Assembly: GCA_038501195.1 (NCBI GenBank)
Contig: JBBPUQ010000004.1
Location: 5,036,001 to 5,100,000, forward strand
Source: Nemania diffusa
Lineage: Eukaryota > Ascomycota > Sordariomycetes > Xylariales > Xylariaceae
Length of the DNA stretch: 64,000 nucleotides
Reading direction: 5' to 3'
Below the pieces are notes generated by a model. That model saw only the letters and a program-made list of their open reading frames with translations, had not been told where the DNA came from and did not search any database. How positions within the stretch are numbered: the first letter of the stretch is position 1; the number at the start of each line of letters is the position of its first letter. Positions 11,350 to 23,920 of the stretch are shown here, in pieces. The translations under genes and the position numbers were made by a program.

Positions 11350-13613
11350 CTACAGCTTGGGCTTGATCTTAGAGGCTTCCTCGTTGATCTCAATGTACAT
11401 TCTATCGATATCAGCCTTGTATTTCCTTGCGGTTTGGGGTCTCTTGAGTTTCAGGCTACCAAAAGAGTTAGTCAGTTTTCTTCGCGGTATCATTAAAGTA
11501 TGTCTATTTGGGGGACTTACGTAGGAGTCAACAGCTCATTTTCAATGCTGAATGGCTCGACATCCAAAACACAGTTTCGTACACGTTCGTAACCGTTGAA
11601 CTTATGCTTCCTTCCAATGTCGTCAAGGTGCTTCACCATAGCCTTAACTATCCGAGGGTCTTTAGCAGCTTCTTTGATTGCAGCAATGTCTTCGGGGGCA
11701 ATGGTCTTGCCGAGGACTTTGCTCGCAAAAGGTGCAAAGTTGACCGGGTCTACCCCAAAGATACCAACTAGTGAAGACTGAGTGCCTTCACCATGAACAT
11801 AGGCCATGGCGATCAGGTTGGAAGTACCCATATACACGTTCTCAATACGCTCAGGAGAGATGTACTCTCCTTGGGACAGCTTCAGGACATTCTTCTTGCG
11901 GTCGATGATTCTGATACGTCCCAGCTCGTCGAATTCGGCAATATCGCCGGTATGGAACCATCCGTCGGGTTCGAGCGCCTTCGTGGTCTCGGCTTCGTTC
12001 TTATAGTATTCGCGGAAGATGGAGTTTCCCCTCAAAAGAAGCTCACCACGTGGCCGTGGCTTGTCCGTCACCAAATACTCCAGGTCAGGTTGGGATTCCA
12101 GGCAAGCCTCGGTACTAGGGAGGATACCACCATTGTTGCCTAATGAAAAGTCTCCTACTATTTGGCAGGAGGTAGAGGCATATGACTCGGTCAGACCATA
12201 TCCCGAAACAAAATTATTACCCAAAGCGGCCCGAAGGAACTTTTGCACACTAGGGTCTAGTTGCGCACTCCCGCTTACCATGGAGCGGCATCTATCCATG
12301 CCAACAGCGGCGCGGACCTTGGGGGTCCAGATGCGATCGTAAAGGAAGTGCTCGTTATGAGCTTTGCCAGGGGCAAGCTTCATACTAGCCAACTTGGTGT
12401 CAATGACCCGGCGTGAAAGCGCGCCTCTGACTCCATCCGCCTCGACCGTCTGAGCTTTGATACCCATATTGAAACGGTTGAATAAACGCGGAACTGAGGG
12501 GAAGCCCGTGGGCTTGAGAAGCTTCAAGTCGTCAACAAGTTCCAACATGTCTCCATGGAAGTAACCTATTGCAGCGCCTTCAGCGAGCACAGTCTGGTCG
12601 ATTAGTCGCCCATAAATATGGGCCACTGGTAGATACGAAACGCTTGTATCATAGCGTGTGTACTGACCAGTGGACCGACCGGCACTAACACCTGCTACAC
12701 AGTTGGCATGCGTGAGCACAACACCCTTAGGATCGCCAGTCGTGCCAGAGGTGTAGTTGATAGTGATGATATCTTCGGGGCGAGGGGGGCGCGCAGGGTG
12801 TGCGGCTTTAGCTCCCAACTCTTCCACTTCATCCATAGAATAAATCTGGATTCCATTCTGCTCGGCCATGGCATTTAAGATAGCTCTTTTGGAGTATCCA
12901 TCCCGCTCACCAGCATCCAAAGGGTCCATACAGATGATCAACTTCAGCTGGGGTATCCGCGGCGCAAGGGCTAGAAGAAGCGGGACGTGAGGCAGCGAAG
13001 TCACGACACAGGACAGCTCGGCGTGTCTTATAATGAACTCGGAGGTGTCGGGCCCAAGGGTTTCGTAGAGAGAAACGGAAAAGAGGGATTGGGTGATGAG
13101 ACCAATATCTATACTCGACGGGTTAGCTACCACAGGGCCTCAAATATCCTGGACTACCCTCAGGGGGCCAGGAACGAAAGCATTCTTACCTGCAATCTGC
13201 CACTCTGCGCGGTTCTGGCTCCAGAGACCGACGCCATGGTTACCTGGGGGGATACCGATGCGACGATGAAGTTCGAAGACACCAGATCCGAAATTCTTGG
13301 CGCGCGTGGCTACTTCAGCATATGTGGTCCAGGTATACTTATTCTCCCAACTCTTGGTGGTCGAGTTCCAGCTTCGCGTGCCCAAACACTTGCTATTAGG
13401 GTAGTTCTTGGCACTATGTTCGAACAGATCGTAGAACGTGCGCATCTCAGGGCTGAAGGTCGCAAGCAGCTTGTCTTGGAATTTCCAATGACGGTAGATG
13501 GGCGTGCGGCCTTCGCGCTCGGTACCCGGAATAGGAACTGCATAAGGCGACCCCGGTGGCGGCGGCCTTGCTATCTCCTGAATATAGGCTGAAATTTGCG
13601 CAGGTGTCGTCAT
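11350..13613 (-). CDS. Long-chain fatty acyl-CoA synthetase (AMP-forming)
   Basis: Activates long-chain fatty acids to acyl-CoA with ATP for lipid synthesis or beta-oxidation. Three exons: 13613-13190, 13126-11521, 11455-11350; 711 aa, the usual size for the fungal Faa1/Faa2-like family. The AMP-binding P-loop motif YTSGTTGDPKG is at 266-276, the adenylate motif GYGLTES at 450-456, GWFHTGD at 530-536, and the fatty-acyl signature region DRKKNVLKLSQGEYIS at 550-565. The start is the ATG at 13613 (MTTPAQISAYIQE); an upstream in-frame extension begins only with TTG. The protein ends ...KIKPKL; the last three residues PKL resemble a non-canonical peroxisomal PTS1, so a peroxisomal, beta-oxidation isoform is possible. 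No transmembrane segment is obvious. Neighbours give no pathway hint. Confidence 0.93.
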
Positions 13614-16002
13614 TGTCGCTAGGAAGGATACCACGTACGCGGGAACCAATCACCGTGTTGGGGCTGAGGTAGGCTGTATGACAAGTCTATTCTGTTCTAT
13701 GCGCGTTGCGTGAACGTGACCGTGGACGTAGGACCTGAGATATCTAATTTCTGAAGGTGTTAGGAAAAAAGATAAATGATTTGTCTAGGTTTTTATCTAG
13801 AACACCTAGACTAAAGGTAATCCTCTGTCGCAAGTAGCCATTGCCTACAGTAGGTAATACTTGGAATGTTTCCAACCGTGTTCTATGCAGTAGGGGCACA
13901 TGAATTTACTTACAGACAGTGTACCAAAAACCAGGAAGTATATCCCCAAACGAAGAGGCGTCAAAGTTGAATTCAGCACGGAGGAGAAGAATCATGAGCC
14001 ATAGATAGACACAAGGGCAATCAAGGGAGCAGCGAGGCCAGTGCTTGGGTGAGCTCGTGGATTCTCATCATTTTAGTGCTGCTTATTCTGGATCCACCGA
14101 GGCCGCTAAGAGCGCGAAGCCGAGGTTTTTGTCCAAATCTGGACTTAGACCGTTGGCCGTGGTGGCCGGTCCCATGGGGTCGTGGAAACATGGTGGCTTC
14201 TAAGCTGTACTAGGGAGCGTATTCCCTCGGTTCGGTGACATTTGAACTCCTGGTGATTGGCTGGTGCCTGCTCTCCATTCCGGGGTTGGTATTGACGAGA
14301 CCCTATCGTCATTCATGATGGGTAGCGCGAATTTGGGGAATAGTGCAGGTGGCTTCTGTTGAGGCTGCCCATCATGAAAAGAGGTATAATTACCGGGCTA
14401 CCTCCCTAATTATAGCACCTATGTCTTTGTTCCCAGTACCTAAGGTAAGACCCTACATATATGTGCGTAACAGTGCATCATGCATTGCTAGTGGGACGAA
14501 GTACCTAAAATTCAGGTACACAATTAGCGGACACAGGCCAACAGCTACCTTGTTGTAGGTACCTCCACATGCTGTACACCCTTTCATGTCATTCACATGC
14601 TTCTATGTTAGATGCTTTTATAAGTACTGTAGAGATAAACTACAATTCAAACCACAGCACAGCAAGCACCTGCCATATAAGCTCGTCTTCAACTCTAATT
14701 TTTTTTAAGTGTATACCACTTAAGCCGGCGTCTCGATGAGAGCATACTCTGTAAGTCGCCTAGTAACTAACTGGGCTATATCTCTATGAACAATCGACTT
14801 GACTATCCCAGTATAAGCCCAGCGCATCTTGAATATAGAGGATAATCTTGGAGTTTTATACTTTTTTCAAGACGATGGAAAGAAATAAGGCATTATGTCA
14901 GCTATTCTTGCCCAGCATTATCAAACCACGAGCGCTCCCGGAAACGTTAGCCAAGTTGTCCAAGAGTAGCAATGAAACGGTTGGTACGATTCGATTCTAG
15001 CGCCAATTTCCTCCCCGCCCCTTTATAAGATCCTAGCGATGCGCGAGCCTTGGTGCCGGAAATCTTGAGACAACTTGGCTCCAACAGCCAAGCCATTTAG
15101 AATTCTCTCCTGATACTCTGAATTGTTTCCAACTTGCTGGAGTCTCGCAAGTCCGAATGTCAACCATCCCTCATGAGGGCAATGCAGACTTGGCTCAGGA
15201 ACTATTGCGCGTTTTCATTGTTGATTTTCTTGAAAAGGCTGCTGCTTGGCACGACATCAGGAAACAGTCTTCGTCATTTCCAAGAGAAGTGCTACACTTC
15301 TAAGAACGCCAAACCTTTGCAAAGCTCATATGCGAATGCCCCTATCATAGGCGCTTAAACATTATTGTGTTAGCTCTTATCTTGCGCCTCTATTATAGGG
15401 GCAGTGATATATACTATCAATATTTGCTTGCACTGATCAAGAGCAATGCTTAGGTAGCGACTACATCACATCAAATTCATCATCAATCTTCATGATTCGA
15501 TCACTATCACTATTGTCTCTAGAGTCGTAGAGCCGCCTGCATGATCGTTTTCGGCATTTGGCACGCCATCCCATGGGTCCCGCATTGGCTTGGTATGTGA
15601 TAAAGCATTGAGATGAGATGGATGTGTAGCCGTGACCCTTGTCGTGCCTGTTTCAGATGGATTTGACCCAACGTATCGCACGACTAAATCGGGATGGCGA
15701 TCAGAGGGCCGTCCGCTTGCGAGCGTGCAACGGCCCTGACCTAGCCACTCGTAGGCCGGCATGGCTTGAGCCTAATAAGGTTGATAATCAATATCAAGCA
15801 CGCTTCAAGTTGCATTAATGTAGGTCACTTCCCTTATTTGCCCCTACCTACCTTTCCGCTCTCTGTGTGCCCGGTGCTCCTCTATTCTCTATTCTCTGAG
15901 AATAATATCCTGTGTCGGTTTCCCCTTTGGTGTTGTACACTTTTTATCACTCTCCTTTTATTATTTTTTATTATCTGCACTGGTTGCAACACTCTATTCT
16001 TC
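13614..16002. other. Long intergenic region with one doubtful small ORF
   Basis: Divergent spacer between the acyl-CoA synthetase and the MARVEL-like gene. It contains no recognisable family except the uncertain 90-codon frame at 15490-15762, listed separately. The stretch 15780-16000 is C/T-rich and is probably promoter and leader of the gene starting at 16003. Confidence 0.45.
15490..15762 (-). CDS. Doubtful hypothetical ORF, 90 aa
   Basis: An ATG-started open frame with balanced amino-acid composition and no low-complexity bias, beginning MPAYEWLGQGRC. I recognise no domain, signal peptide or membrane segment. It could be a small gene, an exon of an unrecognised one, or chance: it sits alone in a 2.4-kb gap and has no obvious splice partners. 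Confidence 0.22.
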   Translation of the reverse strand: MPAYEWLGQGRCTLASGRPSDRHPDLVVRYVGSNPSETGTTRVTATHPSHLNALSHTKPMRDPWDGVPNAENDHAGGSTTLETIVIVIES

Positions 16003-16697
16003 ATGGCTACTGGTACACATCGAGACACTCGCTTTCCTCAGCGCATCCCCCGATTTCTTCGATCTCACGCGAACATGTATTCCTCTAATATGATCCTCCT
16101 CGGCCTAAGGGTTGCTCAGCTCACTTTGGCATTCGTTGTAATTGGGCTGACGGCGTTCGGTATGTCACAAGGCAAACGGTGGATAAAAGACCGGCGAACA
16201 GTGAAAGCTAACATAGATCTTTGCAGTTGTCCACTGGTATAATGTCGATACTATGAGCGCCCCGCCTCCTCAAGTTGGCTGGCTACTATTTGTCTCGCCA
16301 TTTACCATTATTTCTATTGCTATTCTCGAGGGACTTCCGAGATTTGCGCCTAGGTGTATGCACTATCAAGGGAAGACAGCACGTGGAACTCGAAAGGCTA
16401 ACCTATGATACAGTTTTCCACCCCTACGCAGCTCTTTCTCTCGAGTTCGGCAACGCTCTGTTCTATCTGGCAGGCTTCCTTGCCCTGTCGACCTTCATGA
16501 GCAGGTTGCTGTTCTGCCGCGGAAGCGTATGCAGCGCTGCGCGGGCGGATGTGGCATTCGGCATTTTCGAATTCCTGCTCTGGGCTGCCACGACCTACTT
16601 TGCGGGAAAAGATTTGTTCAAGAAGGGGTTCCGTCGCTCGAAGAACACGCAGGCCCCTTTAGGCGCTCCGCCGATGAAGGAAGCCCCGGCGCCATAA
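16003..16697 (+). CDS. Small four-helix membrane protein, MARVEL-like
   Basis: Three exons: 16003-16159, 16227-16355, 16414-16697; 189 aa. The joined protein shows four hydrophobic helices: about 32-53 (ILLGLRVAQLTLAFVVIGL), about 70-90 (WLLFVSPFTIISIAILEGL), about 100-120 (LEFGNALFYLAGFLALSTF) and about 135-155 (VAFGIFEFLLWAATTYFAG), the layout of fungal MARVEL-domain and Nce102-like proteins. The third helix contains a buried E-F-G-N motif. The short tails face the cytosol and the C-terminus is Lys/Pro-rich. Such proteins sit in plasma-membrane or eisosome-associated domains, but the exact role is unknown here. The second intron donor was chosen as GTATGC because it restores frame with the 16414 acceptor. 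Confidence 0.75.
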
Positions 16698-18325
16698 AGA
16701 GCACCAAGCTTTCCGTCGTCAGTCCTCACTATACCGAGATCCCCTTATCGCCGTATCGGTCATTGTGGGAGGAGGTTCCGTCGGCGCCGGAGACGAAAGC
16801 CGGGTGGAAAGACATTTATCTCTATTTCCCTAGGCGCTGGGCAAGCCGGGGTCAGGAAGTCTATCTCCAGTGATAGTCATGACGAGAGTTGAATGTTCAC
16901 TCCCCAGTAGTTTATCGCGACACTGAGGCAGGATCACCTATATATAAGAACCTGTGACAACAATAGTACCGTGGCCTTGTCTAGATGACAGCTACAGAAT
17001 GCAGGCAAGGGGCGGGATGGGGAATGACAACGAAGTAATTGGAGTCTGGAGTTCTTTATATGGTTTTTTGGTATCAGATATACTCGCGTGGAAGGGTTTA
17101 TTTATACCGAGAGGACAAGGAATAGATACTTACAATCATACTCGTTGAACGCTCACATCCCTAATATTGTTGTTTAATCCGTGTATATGAAGCAGGGTGA
17201 CTCTAGAGTCTAGTTAGTCACTAACCGCAAGAAGCCCGGCTGGCTGCTCAAACCCGACCCGTTGCCTTCGTTAGTGGGATGTCGCCATGCCGGCTTTGAA
17301 TGATGCACTTAAATATCTTGTCAAAGTGGATGAACCCCGCGCCAAAGGCACGTACATTAGCGCGTTCTGCAAGAGATCTACCTCCTACGCGTAGATGGAC
17401 TTGGTACACTAGATAGACGACTACCCCGCCATGCAGATCTACTTTCATGACGCAACATTATCAGGACGAGTTAGGAAGTGTATCGTAGTTAGCTTTCCAT
17501 CAAAGTTATATGATACTGGGTAGAGTATGCTGGTGGTTTATCGATAAAGCTCGCCAGACATCATAATTTTTAAACCCTTTTTTTATTTTTATTTTTTAAT
17601 TAAGGTGAGAATTGGTCGCGTGTGTGGGGGAAGAGCGCGAGCGTGGGAGATGGAGACAGCCTCAATCAATCTCAGCTGCCAGGCACACTTAGAGAGATGC
17701 AACATTAGGTAAACATCCCATGTGTCACGCCATACGGCAAAAATTGGGAATCGTTACCCCAGCCCTCCCGCAGACCGGGATACAATCCATCACCTTCAAA
17801 TCGGGTAGGTTATACTCCAAGTACATACATGCGCGACCAAAGAAAGAAGGTTGGCATCGATGGTGTCGATGGCGTGCTTCAACCCCGCCGCAGCTGAGCG
17901 GCGAATAAGGGTCGTGCCATGTCGTCCCCCACGATGACGCCAAATAATGGTTCGGTGTCGGAAGCCATACGAAGGTCAGCCGTAAAGCATGCGCACTCTA
18001 CGTGTATTTACACGGTAGATTCTATCTAGTGAAAGTCAATTAGGAAAAAAGGTGATAGAGAAGTTGCGGTTATCGGTACAGAAACGCTATAGGCATCACT
18101 GGATTTGCTGGACACATTCCACTTCGCCTTTGTCCTTTGTAAGTCTGTGCTCTACATTATATAATACCTACACCCACTACGTAGTTTCTTCGGGTTTAAT
18201 TTTTTTGTCCATTTTTTCTTACGGCCATACACAGACGCTTCTTATTAATATCCTGGGCTCCAGGTAGCCTTCGTTCTGATTTGCTTACTGTCAGAACTAG
18301 GAGGTTTGACACTTACATCTACACA
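16698..18325. other. Intergenic region, no gene seen
   Basis: Spacer of 1.6 kb upstream of the O-acetylhomoserine sulfhydrylase gene. Several short frames exist on both strands (for example 16954-17148 and 17725-17943), but none shows recognised domains or splice partners. A T-rich run is at about 17570-17600. Confidence 0.45.
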
Positions 18326-20202
<1,877 letters not shown>

Positions 20203-20806
20203 GGGGGATCCGGCTTATAAATAGATAGAAATAAACCGAACTGGGCTGAAAACAAATTAGTATTTATAAGCGCAATCAAGGCGAGAGGGGTAGGGATAGC
20301 GATAGTTGCTGAGAAATATACCCTTTGAGCGAGTAAAGTAGATCCACAAATTCTACTTCGTCATAGCCGAACATGCGGGCTATAGAAGCCTGTTGGTGTA
20401 TTAATAAGCCTTCGTCTTAACATGGCTCAACTGATGCTTGTATACCATCCCAGAATGTCGAGTGCCAATTTTGGCCACTATGAGCGGGGTGCTTTGGTCA
20501 CAAACTAGTAATGCGAAATAGGACAATGCGCGTTTTCGTAAATGCTCTATTGTTCTAGGGGCCATTGACTAGACATAATGTCTGCAATTTAATTATACAG
20601 CCGCGGTCATTATGTTTGCCCATATTTTCTTTTCACCTCTCGAAGCGACGCCCGCATGCCAAAACTCGCCGGGTATAGAGAAACACCGATCAACGCCATG
20701 CTATGTAGGTAACTCACCATGTCCTTATACACAAAGGGAATCCGTACATAAAATGAATGCAATCTTACCAGAAGGATGCTTTGCCACTCCGAGGTAAAAT
20801 ATCACT
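20203..20806. other. Convergent intergenic region, no gene seen
   Basis: Contains the 3' UTRs of the sulfhydrylase (plus) and the TPX2-like gene (minus). No repeat or RNA gene was recognised. Confidence 0.5.
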
Positions 20807-22954
20807 TCACGCCGTTACGTCGGGCACGGGGCCAACCGTCAGTCGTTTTCGTGCCTGTTTTGCCGCCCATTCGCGGCTCTTTTGTCTTGATCTCTCAGCA
20901 GCTTCTTCGCGTGCAGATTTCGCTTGTGCTTCACGTTCGTATTTTTCCCGCATCCGATTCTCGGTCCATGAATTGTCTCGCTGATAGATCTCGTGACCGC
21001 GGAGTTTTTGTATCTGTACATCTTCTATGGATAATGAGCTGCGTTTGCCGCTTACACTAGCCGTAGATGTAGAGGTTGCTCGACTGATATCAAGAAATGG
21101 GGGTTCTTCTGCTCTGAGTCCGCGGCCACGAGGCTGTGACTGGTTGATCGTAGTAGAAAGGGCCGCCCGTGACTGAGAGCCCACACTTCCCCACGGAGGT
21201 TTAGTGTGAATGTGTAATCGAGCAGAATTTTCTGCGAGAGTAGTTTTATTCTGCCGAGCTCGGCTAGCGATAGTTTCACGGGGCACTGTAGCAGGCATAC
21301 CATGGGAGGGAACAGGCCGTGCTTTGAACTCTCGCCTCTTCCTTTCTTCCTCCTCTTGGGTTCGTAATTGGGCTTGATGCTCTTCGCGTTTACGGCGCGA
21401 GATGGCCTCGCCGGGTAGCTCGAATGTAGGCCGTGTTGGTAGCTTAGCCGATCGGGCTCGGCGCAGACTTGCAGCGGTGGGCTGCGTTGCGCGCTGCGAA
21501 GCTATGCGGGCCTCATTCTTTTCTTTCAACTGTCGAGCCAGAGCCTCACCTGGAAGCTCAAGGGTCGGGGTCTGCTTCGTAGACTTGGTGACTAGTCTTT
21601 GTTGGGATAAGTTGTTATTTCCTTTTACGATGGAGGTTGGAGAGGACTGAAACGCATTCTTGTCTTCGGTCCTAAATTTATGTGGGTCTAAGTTCATAGA
21701 CGTTACTTTACGCAAAGCAGTCCTGCGTGGTTCTGTGGCCGATTTTACTCGAACTGACGCAGAACCTGACTGGGCAAAAGTGCGCTGTGGCTGAGGAGTC
21801 GTGAACCGGACCGATGGGCTTGATGTTCCAAGTGTATATCTGCTCGTAGGTTCTCTGGTTGAAGGAGGCTTCTCGGTAGCGATGAATTTGTTGAAGCGAG
21901 CAACCTTATCAAAGGCTTCGAGTTGGTCCTCCAATATATCTAACGCTTCAAATGAGTCCTCGATTCTCGTGATGGCGTTTTCTGGTGACCCAGCCGCCAC
22001 CGACTCCATAAAACTGTCATCTCCTAGGGTACACAATGTAGAGGTAGGAGTATTCTCATTAACTTCAGGGAGCAAGCCAGAATCTGATACCTTTGCTGGT
22101 ATGCTGTGACTTGAATTGGCCTCTGGAAGAGCCATGCCTGAATCGTTGACTGGGTCACAAAACACCTCAAGAACGTCTTTTGTTTCTTTCAAAGATGTGA
22201 CAAGTAGCAAGTAGCTTTCCGCTGGATAGGTCAAGTTTAGAGTCCCGTTCGCTCCTGGGAGAGGCTCCGGTAAGAGATTGCAACCGAAGTACACCTTGCG
22301 GGTTGCTTTTGAGTCATTTATACCAGAGCTATCACGCTGTGACTCGGAGGAATCACTTGGGATCCTGACGGCTAGGATCCATTCGAAGAGGCCGCTGCGA
22401 TGCTTCGCAAGCTGCTCTTCAAGTGGCGGAATATCGCTGGCGGCTATCGATAGAGGATGACTAGAATATCGGTCGACTAAAACCAAGGGAGTAAGTTAGC
22501 GAATACAGCGGCCCGAAGTTTCATTTTTGGACGGGAAGTCTAAGGCCCGTGTACCTGGAAGCTGAAGAATATGTTGTGCATTGTCTGGAGCCCTATGATC
22601 GGTAGGTACACTTTGAGCTTGCGGCTCCGATTCAATAATAGTGCTTGGCACTTCAAAGGTGTTGGGTGTGATAGACGGTCGTGCTAGCCGACAACCTGCC
22701 TGCTTTTCCCTCCTGTTCTTTTTAATGACCCCCCAGTGTGGATTGCGGGAGAATTGGTCGAGCTCACGAATACCAGTGCCTGTAGGTCCCTGTATGGGCT
22801 GACGATTCTGGGATTGGGATACAGAGATATGGCAGAGGGGTTGGGATTGAAGAGGGGCCGACTCCTGACTATCTTCAGAGCGTCGGATGCGTGGTGAATG
22901 CGAGTCGCAAAGGATCTCGAAGTTCTGGAGAGACGGGGATTTGTGAGACATCAT
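20807..22954 (-). CDS. TPX2-like microtubule-associated protein (tentative)
   Basis: Two exons: 22954-22555 and 22476-20807; 689 aa. The N-terminal part is Ser/Pro/Gln-rich and probably disordered. Residues 439-448 (LELPGEALAR) and 485-494 (FELPGEAISR) form a repeated motif, each followed by a Lys/Arg/Glu/Gln-rich helix, and the second leads into EFKARPVP (516-523), the hallmark of TPX2/WVD2-type microtubule-binding segments. The C-terminal 631-678 is a charged Arg/Glu helix (REKYEREAQAKSAREEAAER). This points to a spindle or microtubule-associated role, inferred from motifs alone. The start is the first of two tandem ATGs. The gene lies about 0.8 kb from the left edge of the AT-rich block and is the last intact gene before it. 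It may instead be annotated only as a coiled-coil protein. Confidence 0.72.
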
Positions 22955-23732
22955 TTCTATACGTCCCAACCCCAAACTGGTATAGATGGTCTAGGTACCC
23001 TGGAAAGATAAACTGGAGAAAGACAAACAAGGGCCTATCTATCTATCTATCTGGTAAAGGAAGTGAGCAATTTTGGGGAGCCCTGCTGGTCCGTCCAAGG
23101 GTCGCAGCAACGGAGACTAACTGCAAGGATGAGCAATGCCGTTAGCAGATTCGCGAGGGTTGCCAAGCTTAGTAGGTAACCAATGGCTAATATGATCAAT
23201 TGGTTAATGAAAAGCAACTGATTAAACTCTCAGCGAATGAAGGATTGATTGAGATGCTTTATTTTGATTGATGCACGAACTGATGATAGCTATAGTGGGG
23301 GTGGACAATTGGGGGAGTTCATGTTGCTGGATTGTTTATATTTTGGTTCTGTCAGACAGTAACATGACGCTGTAGCGCACTTTCCCCACGTGCTAATGGT
23401 AGGTAAGTACAGCCGACGACAACTTTGATTGGTGGTAAGTACGCGTGAGCGCGAGCGCGATCTTTCCTAGCGCTAATCTTTCTAGCCACTGTCTACTTCC
23501 CCACCTTTCATTATTACCTCGATATCGAGCAACCCCTGTATTACTTATATAATTCGTGCATAGCATTAGGTAGTTATAGCCTACATGCGAACTACTATAT
23601 CTACACAGTCGGTGCTGAGGTTGGTACCTAATTATAATACTAGTAACTAGATGGTAGTACATATATATGCTACCTCTAGGTATTTAGCTCACTTGTTACG
23701 ATATACGCATTGTATTAACCTATATCTAGTAG
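22955..23732. promoter_or_regulatory. Promoter side of the TPX2-like gene, edge of normal-composition DNA
   Basis: Upstream region of the minus-strand gene. It holds a short TATC run at about 23036-23052, a GCGCGAGCGCGA stretch near 23450, then gradually rising A/T content toward the transposon block. No gene is supported. Confidence 0.45.
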
Positions 23733-23920
23733 ATCTATAGCACACTCCAGGGCACTATAATCGCAGTAGATAGAACTTATATTAGAGGAGTGTGAGTGTA
23801 GTAAGCTAATCTACAAGTTGCAAATAAGTCGATAGCTAGGCGTAAAAGCTACAAATATCGCAATAAGCTTTTGTAACTAAAGCAATAAAGCTTTATAAAT
23901 TAGCTTAAAATAGTTTAAAC
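23733..23920 (+). repeat. 188-bp repeat, little-mutated copy (partner at 24109-24296)
   Basis: Aligns without a gap to 24109-24296, 376 bp downstream. By eye every mismatch is C here against T there, or G here against A there. This copy retains normal G and C and therefore shows what the partner looked like before degradation. It forms the left border of the AT-rich block. Confidence 0.88.

Noticed and set aside
11517..13649. Acyl-CoA synthetase start at 13649
   Set aside because: That frame start is TTG, not ATG; the ATG at 13613 has a better context and fits family N-termini.
16954..17943. Small frames between the MARVEL-like gene and cysD
   Set aside because: No recognisable domain, splice partner or coding composition; lengths are within chance for this DNA.
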